A stretch of DNA of 64,000 nt from Bhargavaea beijingensis (GTDB lineage: Bacteria > Bacillota > Bacilli > Bacillales_A > Planococcaceae). The translations under genes were made by a program, and so were the position numbers. The stretch is taken from positions 38,276 to 102,275 of the forward strand of contig NZ_FNAR01000010.1 of assembly GCF_900101985.1 (NCBI RefSeq), in the 5' to 3' direction. This document shows positions 42,856 to 52,432 of this stretch, one piece after another (positions within the stretch are counted from its first letter, which is position 1; each line of letters starts with the position of its first letter). Below the pieces are notes generated by a model. The model did no database searches and was not told the DNA's origin. It saw nothing but the letters and a program-made list of their open reading frames with translations.

Positions 42856-42955
42856 AGATATATCTGTTTCTTTGCAGAGGCGATATCGTTTGCTTTCGAC
42901 CCGATATCGAGCAGTTCCGTATATATATCGCGCACTTCATAAAAAATATCGATCA
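42856..42955. repeat. Repeat family 2, locus D1: GATATC-type palindromes about 21 bp apart
   Basis: Palindromes GATATATC (42857-42864), CGATATCG (42881-42888), CGATATCG (42902-42909), TATATATC (42922-42929) and AATATC (42945-42950): centre spacing 24, 21, 20 and 22 bp. The 16-mer GATATCGAGCAGTTCC at 42903-42918 recurs at 54321-54336 on the other strand. It lies between the convergent namA and rnz genes. Confidence 0.8.
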
Positions 42956-42974
42956 TTACGCGGAACCACAGAAA

Positions 42975-43916
42975 TTAATTAATCCTTCTCAGCACTCCAT
43001 TTTTCCATTCATATTCCGCAAAGTCTTCCGCGATTTCAACAGGAGAGAAAACCTCTGCCGCTTCGGCCGCCAGGTGCTCCGCGTCCTCCGGGAGGAAGCG
43101 CGCGCTGATATGATTGGCGACCAGGGAGCGGGCTCCCGCGAGGTGGGCGGTCTTTGCCGCGTCCACAATTGTGGAGTGCCCGTATGGCCCGGCAAGATGG
43201 GCCGACTCCCTGTCGAACGTCGCTTCGTGGACGACGACATCCGCATCCTGCGCCAGTTCGACGGCATTGGCCGTGAACCGGGTATCGCCAAGGATCGCCA
43301 CCGTGAATCCGGGCTGCGGCGGGCCGGTGACATCCCCGCTTTTGACTAGTGTCCCATCCCCTAGGGTGACGTCCCTGCCTTCTTTCAGCTTACGGAGAAG
43401 CGGACCCTTCGGCACACCGGCCCGGCTGACCCGGTCCATAAGGAGTTTTCCGGGCAGCGGTTTCTGCTCGACCCGGTAGCCGAAGCACGGCACCACGTGA
43501 TCAAGAGACAACGCCCGGACGATAAATGACTCGTCCTCAAAAACGGTCCCTTCCTCGACTTCATGGACGACCAGCTCATAGTTGAGATGGGTCCGGCTGA
43601 TCCGGAGGGTGACGTCGATCCATTCCCGGAGTCCTTTGGGCCCGTATAGATCAAGGCGTCCGGATCCTCCCAGGAATCCCCTTGAACCGAGCATCCCCGG
43701 GAGGCCGAAAATATGGTCCCCGTGGAGGTGCGTGATAAAGACTTTCTCGAGCTTCCGCGGTTTTAGTGTGGTGTGGAGCATCCGGTGCTGGGTGGCCTCC
43801 CCGCAGTCGAACAGCCAGAAGCTGCCCCGTTCCTCGAGGAGCTTCAGTGCGAGGGAGCTCGTGTTCCGCTGCTTGGACGGCATGCCCGCACCCGTCCCCA
43901 AAAATTGAATGTGCAT
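42975..43916 (-). CDS. rnz: Ribonuclease Z
   Basis: 313-aa metallo-hydrolase that trims tRNA 3' ends. The metal motif THLHGDH (His63, His65, Asp67, His68) and FLGTGAGMPSKQRNTS N-terminus are typical; an exosite-like loop (LYGPKGLREWI) follows. It begins 1 nt after the dinB stop and is co-transcribed with it. ATG 43916 is supported by the close upstream stop. Confidence 0.95.
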   Translation of the reverse strand: MHIQFLGTGAGMPSKQRNTSSLALKLLEERGSFWLFDCGEATQHRMLHTTLKPRKLEKVFITHLHGDHIFGLPGMLGSRGFLGGSGRLDLYGPKGLREWIDVTLRISRTHLNYELVVHEVEEGTVFEDESFIVRALSLDHVVPCFGYRVEQKPLPGKLLMDRVSRAGVPKGPLLRKLKEGRDVTLGDGTLVKSGDVTGPPQPGFTVAILGDTRFTANAVELAQDADVVVHEATFDRESAHLAGPYGHSTIVDAAKTAHLAGARSLVANHISARFLPEDAEHLAAEAAEVFSPVEIAEDFAEYEWKNGVLRRIN

Positions 43917-43917
43917 G

Positions 43918-45129
43918 TCAACCCTGCCTTCCGCCGGATTTCGGTCCGGAGATGCCCCTTGTGACGGCGCCTTTTCCGAACTTCGATTCCAGCTCGCCGA
44001 TCATTTTCAGGACCGGCTCCTGTTTTGCGTGTTTTTCATAGTTGAAGATCGACAGCTGTTCGGTCGTCTCGGAGCGGTCGATGACCCGGCCGACGGTGAT
44101 CCCCAGAAGACGCACCGGCTGCCCGCCGTAATGCCGGTCAAAAAGCAGTTCCGCTTCTCTGAAGATGGCATCGGCCGTATAAACGGCATTGGTGAGCGTC
44201 CTGCTTCTCGAGTGGTTCACCCAATCCGCATCCCGGATCTGGATGGTCACGAGGTCGCCAGCGAGCTCCCTGCGGTCAAGGCGGAAAGCCACTTTTTCAG
44301 CCAGCTTCCGGAGCGTTTTCTTGAGCTCGAGCGGATCCGTCTCGTCGACGGGCAGCGTCACGGAACCGCCGACGCTTTTGCGCTCGTGGACGGACTCCGG
44401 GTCGACCGGCCGTGAATCGATTCCGTTCGCCCTCCGCCTCAGGTGGATGCCCCGCTTTCCGAGATGCTCTTTCAGAAAACCTTCTTCCGCGGCCGCAAGA
44501 TCACCGATCGTTTCGATCTTCAGTGACCGCAGCTTGTCTTCCGTGCTTTTGCCGATGCCGTGCATCTCGATGACCGGGAGCGGCCAGAGGATGGCCGGCA
44601 CATCCCGTTTTCTCAGAATCGTGATGCCCATCGGCTTTTTCATGTCGGATGCCGTCTTGGCCAGAAACTTGTTCGGGGCAATCCCGATCGAGCACGGCAG
44701 ATCCAGTTCCGTCAGGATCCTCCGCTGCATCTCTTCCGCCAGCTCGACGGCCGTCCCCGGCCATTCCACATCCGATACGTCCAGATAGCCCTCGTCGATC
44801 GACACCGGCTCGATCAGTCCGGTGTAAGTCCGGAGCAGGCTGAACATCGCATCCGATGCGTCCCGGTAACGGTTATGGTCTGGCGGGACCACAATCAGGT
44901 CCGGGCACTTCCGGCGGGCCTCCCAGACCGGCATAGTCGTGTAGACCCCGTGTGCCCTCGCTTCATACGAGCAGGTGACGACGATTCCCTTGCGCTCCTT
45001 CGGATTTCCGGCAACCGCCACCGGCTTCCCCTTCAGGGAAGGATCGTGGGCCTGCTCGACGGATGCGAAAAAGCTGTTCATATCGATATGGAAAATGATC
45101 CTGCCTTTTTTAGGCCTGCTTTCAATCAT
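43918..45129 (-). CDS. dinB: DNA polymerase IV
   Basis: 403-aa translesion polymerase. The catalytic SIDEGYLDVSD, the N-terminal HIDMNSFFASVEQA and the helix-hairpin-helix GIGKSTEDKL are intact. EQLSIF near residue 370 is the clamp-binding motif. ATG 45129 is 8 nt after GGAG; ATG 45135 is possible. A -10 TATAAT lies at 45161-45166. I saw no LexA box here, unlike the uvrX gene. Confidence 0.94.
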   Translation of the reverse strand: MIESRPKKGRIIFHIDMNSFFASVEQAHDPSLKGKPVAVAGNPKERKGIVVTCSYEARAHGVYTTMPVWEARRKCPDLIVVPPDHNRYRDASDAMFSLLRTYTGLIEPVSIDEGYLDVSDVEWPGTAVELAEEMQRRILTELDLPCSIGIAPNKFLAKTASDMKKPMGITILRKRDVPAILWPLPVIEMHGIGKSTEDKLRSLKIETIGDLAAAEEGFLKEHLGKRGIHLRRRANGIDSRPVDPESVHERKSVGGSVTLPVDETDPLELKKTLRKLAEKVAFRLDRRELAGDLVTIQIRDADWVNHSRSRTLTNAVYTADAIFREAELLFDRHYGGQPVRLLGITVGRVIDRSETTEQLSIFNYEKHAKQEPVLKMIGELESKFGKGAVTRGISGPKSGGRQG

Positions 45130-45160
45130 GTTCATCGCTCCGGTGTAAAATGCTCTCTTC

Positions 45161-45189
45161 ATTATATCAACGGAGGGGCGAAAAAGAAA
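45161..45189 (-). promoter_or_regulatory. Candidate sigma-A promoter of dinB-rnz
   Basis: Minus strand: perfect -10 TATAAT (45161-45166), 17-bp spacer, poor -35 TTTCTT (45184-45189). Confidence 0.5.
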
Positions 45190-45211
45190 AAGACGGGCGC
45201 GGGGCCCGTCT
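45181..45211 (-). terminator. Terminator of the M20 peptidase gene
   Basis: 8-bp stem (45191-45198 with 45204-45211), 5-nt loop, TTTTTC tail on the minus strand. Confidence 0.85.
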
Positions 45212-45260
45212 TTCTGTTCCGGGATTGAATGCATGGAACCCCGATTCTGTAACGGCCTGC

Positions 45261-46382
45261 TTACTGCTTCGAGGCCGTTTTCACGATTTCAACGAGCAGG
45301 TCCGCCAGCTTTTCCAGTTCTTCGACCGGCATCCGTTCGCTCGTCGTATGGATTTCCTCGTATCCGACGGAAAGTGTGACGGTCGGGACACCGAAGCCGT
45401 TGAAGATGTTGCCGTCGCTGCCTCCGCCGCTTGTCATGAGCTCCGGCTCGCGGCCGATGCGCCGGATTGCGTCCATCGCCGTTTTCACGACCTGGTCTTC
45501 CTCGCCGAGCGAGAAGCCCGGATACATCAGCTGGACGTCCGTCTCGGCGGAGCCCCCCATGAGGCTTGCCTGGCGTTCGAATGTGCGGACCATATGGGCG
45601 GTCTGTTCGTCGAGTTTGTCTTTGTTGAGGGAGCGCGCTTCCGATAGGATCTGCACTTCGTCGCAGACGATGTTTGTGGCTTGGCCGCCTTCGAACCGGC
45701 CAATGTTGGCGGTCGTCTCTGAGTCGATCCGGCCGAGCGACATGTTGGCGATCGCTTTGGCTGCAATCGTGATTGCGGATACGCCTTTTTCCGGAGCCAC
45801 GCCGGCGTGTGCGGTCTTGCCGCGGATGACCGTTTTCAGTTTTGCCTGGAACGGGGCGGCCGTCACGATTCCGCCGACTTTGCCATCGGAATCGACCGCG
45901 AAGCCATAATCCGCCCGGATGGCTTTCGGATCCATCTCTTTTGCGCCGCGCAGGCCGCTTTCTTCTCCCGCCGTGATGATGAACTGGATGTCGCCGTGAG
46001 GGATGCCTTCCTCATTGATGCGGCGCATCATCTCGAACAGCGCGGCAATGCCCGCTTTGTCATCTGCGCCGAGGATGGTCGTTCCGTCCGAATAGATATA
46101 GCCGTCTTCCTTCAATTGCGGCTTGATTCCCTTGCCGGGGACGACCGTGTCCATGTGGCACGTAAAGTAGATGGCGTCGGCACCTTCCGCGTTGCCCTTT
46201 TTCGTCGCAATCAGGTTGCCCGCCCCGTGTCCGGAACGTGCCGCCGAGTCGTCTTCCGTCACACCGAAGCCGAGTGCTTCCATTTTCTCCTTCAGGATGC
46301 CGACAATCTCCCCTTCATGCTTCGTTTCAGAATCAATCTGTACCAGTTCCATGAATTCGTCCATCAGCCGTTTATTTTCCAT
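45261..46382 (-). CDS. yqjE: M20 family peptidase, PepT-like (YqjE)
   Basis: 373-aa zinc metallopeptidase or aminoacylase. Metal-binding and catalytic blocks: CHMDTVVPG, ILGADDKAG, AGEESGLRG. Similar to the tripeptidase PepT but closer to the YqjE group of Bacillus; the natural peptide substrate is not known. It lies between dinB and mmdA, as yqjE does. ATG 46382 is preceded by GGAGG at suitable distance (ACAGGAGGCATGCTGA). Confidence 0.9.
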   Translation of the reverse strand: MENKRLMDEFMELVQIDSETKHEGEIVGILKEKMEALGFGVTEDDSAARSGHGAGNLIATKKGNAEGADAIYFTCHMDTVVPGKGIKPQLKEDGYIYSDGTTILGADDKAGIAALFEMMRRINEEGIPHGDIQFIITAGEESGLRGAKEMDPKAIRADYGFAVDSDGKVGGIVTAAPFQAKLKTVIRGKTAHAGVAPEKGVSAITIAAKAIANMSLGRIDSETTANIGRFEGGQATNIVCDEVQILSEARSLNKDKLDEQTAHMVRTFERQASLMGGSAETDVQLMYPGFSLGEEDQVVKTAMDAIRRIGREPELMTSGGGSDGNIFNGFGVPTVTLSVGYEEIHTTSERMPVEELEKLADLLVEIVKTASKQ

Positions 46383-46446
46383 TCAGCATGCCTCCTGTCA
46401 ACTCCGAAAGCGCACCGCAAAAAAACCGGTGCGCTTCCTGTATTCA

Positions 46447-47994
46447 TTATAACGGAATATTCCCGTGTTTCTTCTTCGGACGTTCTTCTTTCTTATTGCG
46501 CATCATTTCAAGCGCCTGGATCAGCTTGATGCGGGTCTCGCGCGGGTCGATGACATCGTCGACCATGCCGTGGCTTGCCGCGACGTACGGGTTGGCGAAT
46601 TTCTCTTTGTATTCCTCGATTTTCGCGGCGCGTGTGGCTTCCGGGTCGTCACTGTTGGCAATCTCCCTGGCGAAGATGATGTTTGCGGCGCCCTGGGGAC
46701 CCATGACGGCGATCTCGGCATTCGGCCAGGCGTACACGATGTCGGCACCGATGGATTTAGAGTTGAGTGCGACATAAGCGCCGCCATATGCTTTCCGCAG
46801 GATGACGGTCATTTTCGGGACCGTCGCCTCGGAGTAGGCATACAGGATTTTCGCGCCGTGGCGGATGATGCCCCCGTGCTCCTGCTTGATGCCCGGGAAA
46901 AATCCGGTCACGTCCTCGAACGTGATGATCGGGATGTTGAATGAGTCGCAGAAACGGATAAAGCGCGCCGCTTTGTCGGACGAGTCGATGTCGAGGCCGC
47001 CTGCCATGACTTTCGGCTGGTTGCAAACGAGGCCGACCGTCTCCCCCTTGATGCGGGCAAGCCCGACCACGATGTTCCGGGCAAATTCCGGCTGGACTTC
47101 CATGAACGAATCCGCATCGACGACCTGGTCGATCACTTTTCGGACGTCATACGGGCGGATCGTCTCAAACGGGACGATGTCCACGAGCTCCGGACGGTCG
47201 TCGTTTGCCGCATCGGCCTCAAGCCGCGGCGGCATTTCTTCGTTGTTCTGCGGCAGATAGGAAAGGAGCCTGCGGACATCCGCAAGAACTTCCTCTTCGC
47301 TGGCCGCGCGGAAATGGGCGTTCCCGCTGATGGCGTTATGTACTTTGGAACCGCCGAGATCCTCGGAGGAAATCTTCTCGCCCGTGACCGTCTCGATGAC
47401 TTTCGGTCCTGTGATGAACATCTGGCTCGTGTTGTCGGTCATGAAGACGAAATCGGTGATTGCCGGCGAATAAACGGCGCCGCCCGCGCAAGGCCCGAGA
47501 ATGACGGAAATCTGCGGAATCACGCCGGAGTATACGGCGTTCCGGTAGAAAATCTCCCCATAGCCGTCCAGCGAAACGACACCTTCCTGGATCCGCGCGC
47601 CTCCCGAGTCGTTCAGCCCGATAAACGGCGCGCCGTTTTTCGCGGCGAGGTCCATCACATTCGCGATCTTCATCGCGTGCATCTCACCGAGCGCGCCCCC
47701 GAAGACCGTGAAGTCCTGCGAGAACAGGTAGACAGGGCGGCCGTTCACTTTTCCGTATCCGGTCACGACGCCGTCACCCGGTCCCTTCATCTTGTCCATC
47801 CCGAAGTCCCGGGTCCGGTGGGTGACAAACGGATTCAGTTCGACGAATGTCCCTTTGTCGAGCAGCAGGTCGATCCGCTCGCGTGCGGTCAGTTTCCCCT
47901 TTTCATGCTGGCGGTCGATCTTGTCGTCCCCTCCGCCGAGCTCGATCTCTCGTTTTCTGTCATATAGTTCGTTGATTTTTTCATAGATATCCAT
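46447..47994 (-). CDS. mmdA: Acyl-CoA carboxylase carboxyltransferase subunit (methylmalonyl-CoA decarboxylase/propionyl-CoA carboxylase type)
   Basis: 515-aa biotin-dependent carboxyltransferase that moves CO2 between biotin and propionyl-CoA. Two crotonase-like halves; blocks GALGEMHAMKIANVMDLA, NDSGGARIQEGV and ILGPCAGGAVYSPAITDFV are typical. No biotin carrier or biotin carboxylase gene is in the window. Start ATG 47994 follows AGGAGTG. It lies after mce and before yqjE, and the methylmalonyl-CoA genes follow the same order as yqjC-yqjD in B. subtilis. Confidence 0.93.
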   Translation of the reverse strand: MDIYEKINELYDRKREIELGGGDDKIDRQHEKGKLTARERIDLLLDKGTFVELNPFVTHRTRDFGMDKMKGPGDGVVTGYGKVNGRPVYLFSQDFTVFGGALGEMHAMKIANVMDLAAKNGAPFIGLNDSGGARIQEGVVSLDGYGEIFYRNAVYSGVIPQISVILGPCAGGAVYSPAITDFVFMTDNTSQMFITGPKVIETVTGEKISSEDLGGSKVHNAISGNAHFRAASEEEVLADVRRLLSYLPQNNEEMPPRLEADAANDDRPELVDIVPFETIRPYDVRKVIDQVVDADSFMEVQPEFARNIVVGLARIKGETVGLVCNQPKVMAGGLDIDSSDKAARFIRFCDSFNIPIITFEDVTGFFPGIKQEHGGIIRHGAKILYAYSEATVPKMTVILRKAYGGAYVALNSKSIGADIVYAWPNAEIAVMGPQGAANIIFAREIANSDDPEATRAAKIEEYKEKFANPYVAASHGMVDDVIDPRETRIKLIQALEMMRNKKEERPKKKHGNIPL

Positions 47995-48002
47995 GACGAT
48001 AT

Positions 48003-48413
48003 TCACTCCTGATTTCCGGATTTGTCGCACAGTTCATAGAGAACGCCGTATGAGGATTTCGGGTGCATAAAGGCTACCTGCGCGCCGCCGGCACCGGGCA
48101 CCGGACCGTCGGACAGGAGCCGGACACCGTTCTCGCGCAGGTCGTCCATCCTTTCCTGGATGCCGGTCACGCCGAATGCGATGTGATGGACGCCCTCCCC
48201 CCGCTTTTCGATGAACTTGGCGACGGCGCCCGTTTCCGATGCCGGTTCCAGAAGCTCCAGCTTCACATTCCCCGCATCCAGGAATGCGACCCTGATGCCC
48301 TGTGTCGGAACGTCCTCGATTCCCATGAGCCGAATGCCGAGTGTGTCCGTGTAGTATGGAAGGACGGCATCGAGGTTTTTAACCGCGATGCCGATGTGGT
48401 CGACCTTCTCCAT
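48003..48413 (-). CDS. mce: Methylmalonyl-CoA epimerase
   Basis: 136-aa vicinal-oxygen-chelate protein that converts (2R)- to (2S)-methylmalonyl-CoA. Metal ligands are in DHIGIAVKN, KLELLEP and EGVHHIAFGV, with Glu at YELCDK. One domain repeats the betaalphabeta fold twice. It ends 9 bp before mmdA and its start is preceded by a weak AGGGG. It supports the propionyl-CoA to succinyl-CoA pathway with mutAB. Confidence 0.94.
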   Translation of the reverse strand: MEKVDHIGIAVKNLDAVLPYYTDTLGIRLMGIEDVPTQGIRVAFLDAGNVKLELLEPASETGAVAKFIEKRGEGVHHIAFGVTGIQERMDDLRENGVRLLSDGPVPGAGGAQVAFMHPKSSYGVLYELCDKSGNQE

Positions 48414-48479
48414 TTCCCTTGCCCCCTTTTCATGTATCCGATTACAATTGTACCGTTTCAGGGCGCAAAACTCTATATA

Positions 48480-48508
48480 TTGCGCAAACGACGAGATTTC
48501 ATTAAAAT
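48480..48508 (+). promoter_or_regulatory. Sigma-A promoter of prli42
   Basis: -35 TTGCGC (48480-48485), 17-bp spacer, -10 TAAAAT (48503-48508). Confidence 0.55.
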
Positions 48509-48541
48509 GGACCCATCAGAAGTGAAGGAGCCAGAATAAAA

Positions 48542-48637
48542 TTGAGCAATAAAAAATTTCAGAAAATCGCGATCTATACCATGGTCGCACTTATGCTTCT
48601 GTCGACCATTGCCATGGGACTGAGCCTGTTCATCTGA
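48542..48637 (+). CDS. prli42: Stressosome-associated membrane miniprotein Prli42
   Basis: 31-aa protein from TTG 48542: a basic start (SNKKFQKIAIY) and a single membrane helix (VALMLLSTIAMGLSLFI). Size, start and composition match Prli42, the Firmicutes miniprotein that anchors the stressosome to the membrane in Listeria; assignment is by memory of the family. A GAAGGAG ribosome site lies 11 nt upstream and a strong terminator follows. It is shorter than the usual gene-caller cut-off. Near brxB, as in other Bacillales. Confidence 0.75.
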   Translation: MSNKKFQKIAIYTMVALMLLSTIAMGLSLFI

Positions 48638-48651
48638 CCCGGAACAAACAT

Positions 48652-48692
48652 AAAAAATCGCAGCGCCCGTCAAACGGCTGCTGCGATTTTTT
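48652..48692. terminator. Terminator shared by prli42 and brxB
   Basis: 13-bp stem (48652-48664 with 48680-48692), loop containing a smaller hairpin, A6 and T6 ends. Confidence 0.9.
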
Positions 48693-48697
48693 ATGGA

Positions 48698-49138
48698 TCA
48701 GACTTCTTCGCAAAACTCCTCGAACAGGCCCTGGAGGTTGACGACGACCGACATCGGGTCATGGCCTTCAATTTCATGGCGCGGCACTTCGCCGACCACT
48801 TTCCCATCCTTCACGAGGATGAAGGACGGGGAAGACGGAAGGTGGTCATCGCCGAAATGCATGCGGGCCTGTGCGGTCGCTTCCTTGTCCTGGCCCGCAA
48901 ACACTGTCACCAGTTGATCCGGACGCTTGTCATAGTGGACCGCATGCATCGCTGCAGGACGCGCAATACCGCCCGCGCATCCGCAGACCGAATTGACCAT
49001 GAAGAGGGTGGTCCCTTCACGCTTCATTGCCGCATCCACTTCTTCCGGCGTTTTCAGCTGCTCGTAGCCGGAAGCTTCCATTTCACTCCGCGCCTGGCGG
49101 ATCATATCTTGCATAAACAGGTTCATATCCATGTTCAT
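48698..49138 (-). CDS. brxB: Bacilliredoxin BrxB (YqiW)
   Basis: 146-aa thiol-disulfide enzyme that removes bacillithiol from proteins. The unusual CGC active site ([11 protein letters not shown], Cys52 and Cys54) is diagnostic. AAGGGGATG precedes ATG 49138 at good spacing. It implies that the host makes bacillithiol, since the substrate is bacillithiolated protein. It is convergent with prli42. Confidence 0.95.
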   Translation of the reverse strand: MNMDMNLFMQDMIRQARSEMEASGYEQLKTPEEVDAAMKREGTTLFMVNSVCGCAGGIARPAAMHAVHYDKRPDQLVTVFAGQDKEATAQARMHFGDDHLPSSPSFILVKDGKVVGEVPRHEIEGHDPMSVVVNLQGLFEEFCEEV

Positions 49139-49208
49139 GACTGCATCCCCTTTCGGTTTATCCAAGAAAATCATAACAGGTCGGGGGCTTTCCTGCAAAA
49201 CCCGGGTT

Positions 49209-50279
49209 TCAGCCGCGGAATAATTCCTCGACGGCCGCCGTCACGGTCAGTCGGCCGTCAAGAATTCTGTCCTCGAGGCGACCGACTTCCTGTTTCCTGC
49301 CTTCTGATGCATAAAACGAGTCGATCAGATGATCTTCGATCGACTGGCGGAACCAGGCTCTCAGCTGATCCCGGCGCCTTCTGTCCCACTCTCCGGAAGC
49401 GGACATGCTGTCCCGGAAGCCGAGGACCGTCTCCCATACGTCCTCCAGTCCTGTCCCGGCAAGAGACGATACGGGATGGACGGTCGTCTGCCAGCCCGGA
49501 GTGGCCGGCTGCAGCATGCGGAGAAACTGCTTGTACTCCCTCGCTGTCCGCTTCGCAGGGATGATGTTGTCCCCGTCCGCCTTGTGGATGATGATGCCAT
49601 CCGCCAGTTCCATGATGCCTTTCTTGACTCCCTGTAGCTCGTCCCCCGCTCCTGTCAGGACAAGAAGCAGGAAAAAGTCCGCCATGCCTCTGACCGCGGT
49701 CTCGCTCTGGCCGACACCGACCGTCTCGATGAGGATGACGTCGTATCCCGCCGCCTCGCAGAGAAGCATCGTTTCTCTCGTTTTCCGGTGGACGCCGCCG
49801 AGTGTTCCCGATGACGGCGACGGGCGGATAAATGCGTTCGGATGCCGGGACAGTTCTTCCATCCTCGTCTTGTCGCCGAGAATGCTCCCCCCGGTCACGG
49901 TCGAACTCGGATCGATCGCAAGCACTGCCACTTTGTGGCCCGCGTCTGCAAGCGTGAGGCCGAACGATTCAATGAAGGTGCTTTTGCCGGCGCCGGGCAC
50001 CCCGGTGATGCCGATCCGGATGCTCTTTCCGGAATCCGGAAGCAGGCCGAGGAGGAGATCCTGTGCGGCTTTCCGGTCCTCCGGCGCCCGGCTTTCCAGC
50101 AGGGTGATTCCCTTTGCCAACGCGAGCCTGGAACCGGACCGGATCTCTTCGGCCAGTTCTTCTGCAGGGATCGGCCGGCGCTTTTTGACGAATCGCTTCC
50201 TCGGGCCCGCGGACATGCCGTCATGCGGCGGAATGCCGCCTTCGGTCCGCGTTTGGGCCTGTTTTTCCCGTTCCGTCAA
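49209..50279 (-). CDS. meaB: Methylmalonyl-CoA mutase-associated GTPase MeaB
   Basis: 356-aa GTPase chaperone that protects and reloads the adenosylcobalamin cofactor of methylmalonyl-CoA mutase. P-loop GVPGAGKS at 93-100, then [20 protein letters not shown] (switch I block, part), ETVGVGQSE and the HKADGDN base-specificity motif. It overlaps mutB by 4 bp (ATGA), in operon with the mutase. Confidence 0.95.
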   Translation of the reverse strand: MTEREKQAQTRTEGGIPPHDGMSAGPRKRFVKKRRPIPAEELAEEIRSGSRLALAKGITLLESRAPEDRKAAQDLLLGLLPDSGKSIRIGITGVPGAGKSTFIESFGLTLADAGHKVAVLAIDPSSTVTGGSILGDKTRMEELSRHPNAFIRPSPSSGTLGGVHRKTRETMLLCEAAGYDVILIETVGVGQSETAVRGMADFFLLLVLTGAGDELQGVKKGIMELADGIIIHKADGDNIIPAKRTAREYKQFLRMLQPATPGWQTTVHPVSSLAGTGLEDVWETVLGFRDSMSASGEWDRRRRDQLRAWFRQSIEDHLIDSFYASEGRKQEVGRLEDRILDGRLTVTAAVEELFRG

Positions 50280-52432
50280 TCGACGGCTTCCTCGTAGCCG
50301 AGCTTGCGGTAGATGGCTTCGATGACTTTCTGAGCGGAAACCGGGATGACGGTGCCCGGTCCGAAGATGGCGGCTACGCCCGCATCGTACAGGAAGTCAT
50401 AATCCTTCGCCGGGATGACGCCGCCGGCGAACACGACGATGTCCTCCCGCCCGATTTTCCGGAGCTCTTCGATCAGCTCGGGAATTAGCGTTTTATGCCC
50501 CGCGGCAAGCGAGCTCACGCCGACCGCATGGACATCGTTTTCCGCCGCCTGCAGCGCCGTTTCGGCCGGTGTCTGGAAAAGCGGGCCGATGTCGACGTCA
50601 AAGCCGAGGTCCGCAAACGCGGTCGCGACAACCTTGGCGCCGCGGTCATGTCCGTCTTGCCCCATTTTGGCGACCATGATCCGCGGACGGCGCCCCTCAT
50701 TTTCCAGGAACTCACCGGTCATTTCCATGACTTCTTGGATCGCCTCGGCATCGGTGAAGTTCGAGCTGTAGACACCGCTGATGGAACGGATGACAGCCTT
50801 ATGCCGGCCGGACGCTTTTTCGATCGCGTCGGAAATTTCCCCGATTGACGCACGGGCGCGGGCCGCGTCCACCGCGAGGGCGAGTAGGTTGCCTTCTCCG
50901 CTGCGGGCCGCTTCGGTCAGCTTGTCGAGCGCCATGCGGACGACGGCATCGTCGCGCTCCGCTTTCATCTTCTCAAGTCGCTCGATCTGCTTGCGCCGCA
51001 CTTCGGTATTGTCGATGTCGAGGATCTCGATCGGGTCCTCCTGTTCCGGACGGTATTTGTTCACGCCGATGATCGATTCGGAGCCGGAGTCGATCCGGGC
51101 CTGGCGGCGTGCCGCGGCTTCCTCGATCTTCATCTTCGGCAGTCCGGTTTCGATCGCTTTGGCCATCCCGCCGAGCTCCTCGATCTCTTCGATCAGATCC
51201 CATGCCTTTTCCATCAGTTCCCCTGTCAGCTTCTCGACATAGTAGGAGCCGCCCCACGGGTCGATGACGTTCGTCATCTGGGTTTCCTCCTGGAGGAACA
51301 GCTGCGTGTTGCGTGCAATCCGTGCCGAGAAGTCGGTCGGGAGGGCGATCGCCTCATCCAGCGCATTGGTGTGGAGCGACTGGGTATGGCCCATCGCAGC
51401 CGCGTTCGCTTCGATCAGCGTCCGGGTGACGTTGTTGAACGGATCCTGCTCGGTGAGGCTCCAGCCCGACGTCTGGGAATGTGTGCGGAGCGCAAGCGAC
51501 TTCGGATTTTTCGGTTCGAATGACTTCATCATCTGTGCCCAGATCCGGCGTGCCGCCCGCATCTTGGCGACTTCCATAAAGTAGTTCATGCCGATCGCCC
51601 AGAAAAAGCTGAGCCGCGGGGCGAACGAATCGATGTCGATGCCGGCCTTGAGTCCGGTCCGGACGTATTCCAGCCCGTCCGCGAGCGTGTAGGCGAGCTC
51701 GATGTCCGCTGTCGCGCCTGCCTCCTGCATATGATAGCCGGAAATCGAGATCGAGTTGAACTTCGGCATGTTCTTCGAGGTGTACCCGAAAATATCCGCG
51801 ATGATCCGCATCGACATCTCCGGCGGATAAATGTACGTGTTCCGGACCATGTATTCTTTCAGGATGTCATTCTGGATCGTTCCGGACAACTTTTCAGGCG
51901 CGACGCCCTGTTCCTCTGCCGCCACGATATAAAACGCCATGACCGGGAGGACCGCGCCGTTCATCGTCATCGACACCGACATCTGGTCCAGAGGAATCCC
52001 GTCAAAGAGGATCTTCATGTCTTCGACCGAGTCGATGGCAACCCCGGCCTTCCCGACATCTCCAGAGACCCGCGGATGATCGGAGTCATATCCGCGGTGT
52101 GTCGCAAGATCGAACGCCACGGAAAGGCCTTTTTGGCCCATCGCCAGGTTCCGGCGGTAAAACGCGTTGCTTTCCTCAGCAGTTGAGAATCCGGCATATT
52201 GGCGGACGGTCCACGGTCTGGACACATACATCGTCGGATAAGGGCCGCGTGTGTTCGGAGCGATGCCCGGCATGTCTGACAGATGGCCGAGCCCGTCCAG
52301 GTCTTTTCCGGTATAGGACGGGAGGATTCCGATCCCCTCATACGATTCTGCAGGCGCCCCGTCCGCAGCCTGGTGCGCGCTCCCTTGCAGGACTTGTTCC
52401 GGGTCGATTTTTGTGAAGTCCGGTTTGTTCAT
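50276..52432 (-). CDS. mutB: Methylmalonyl-CoA mutase large subunit
   Basis: 718-aa adenosylcobalamin enzyme converting methylmalonyl-CoA to succinyl-CoA. The N-terminal TIM barrel starts TRGPYPTMY; the C-terminal cobalamin-binding domain has [12 protein letters not shown] at about residue 594, with the His that binds cobalt. Active in the catabolism of valine, isoleucine and odd-chain fatty acids. It overlaps the mutA stop by 4 bp. Confidence 0.97.
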   Translation of the reverse strand: MNKPDFTKIDPEQVLQGSAHQAADGAPAESYEGIGILPSYTGKDLDGLGHLSDMPGIAPNTRGPYPTMYVSRPWTVRQYAGFSTAEESNAFYRRNLAMGQKGLSVAFDLATHRGYDSDHPRVSGDVGKAGVAIDSVEDMKILFDGIPLDQMSVSMTMNGAVLPVMAFYIVAAEEQGVAPEKLSGTIQNDILKEYMVRNTYIYPPEMSMRIIADIFGYTSKNMPKFNSISISGYHMQEAGATADIELAYTLADGLEYVRTGLKAGIDIDSFAPRLSFFWAIGMNYFMEVAKMRAARRIWAQMMKSFEPKNPKSLALRTHSQTSGWSLTEQDPFNNVTRTLIEANAAAMGHTQSLHTNALDEAIALPTDFSARIARNTQLFLQEETQMTNVIDPWGGSYYVEKLTGELMEKAWDLIEEIEELGGMAKAIETGLPKMKIEEAAARRQARIDSGSESIIGVNKYRPEQEDPIEILDIDNTEVRRKQIERLEKMKAERDDAVVRMALDKLTEAARSGEGNLLALAVDAARARASIGEISDAIEKASGRHKAVIRSISGVYSSNFTDAEAIQEVMEMTGEFLENEGRRPRIMVAKMGQDGHDRGAKVVATAFADLGFDVDIGPLFQTPAETALQAAENDVHAVGVSSLAAGHKTLIPELIEELRKIGREDIVVFAGGVIPAKDYDFLYDAGVAAIFGPGTVIPVSAQKVIEAIYRKLGYEEAVD

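Noticed and set aside
42782..42982. Short open frame over repeat D1 (YR-rich heptads)
   Set aside because: Same reason: the period creates peptide repeats. The frame starts inside the namA terminator and has no ribosome site.
46402..46440. Hairpin after mmdA as terminator
   Set aside because: An 11-bp stem exists, but the T-run lies in the loop rather than after the stem, so it does not look like an intrinsic terminator.
51264..51584. Open frames antisense to mutB and mutA
   Set aside because: Shadows over well-conserved mutase sequence; no start signals.
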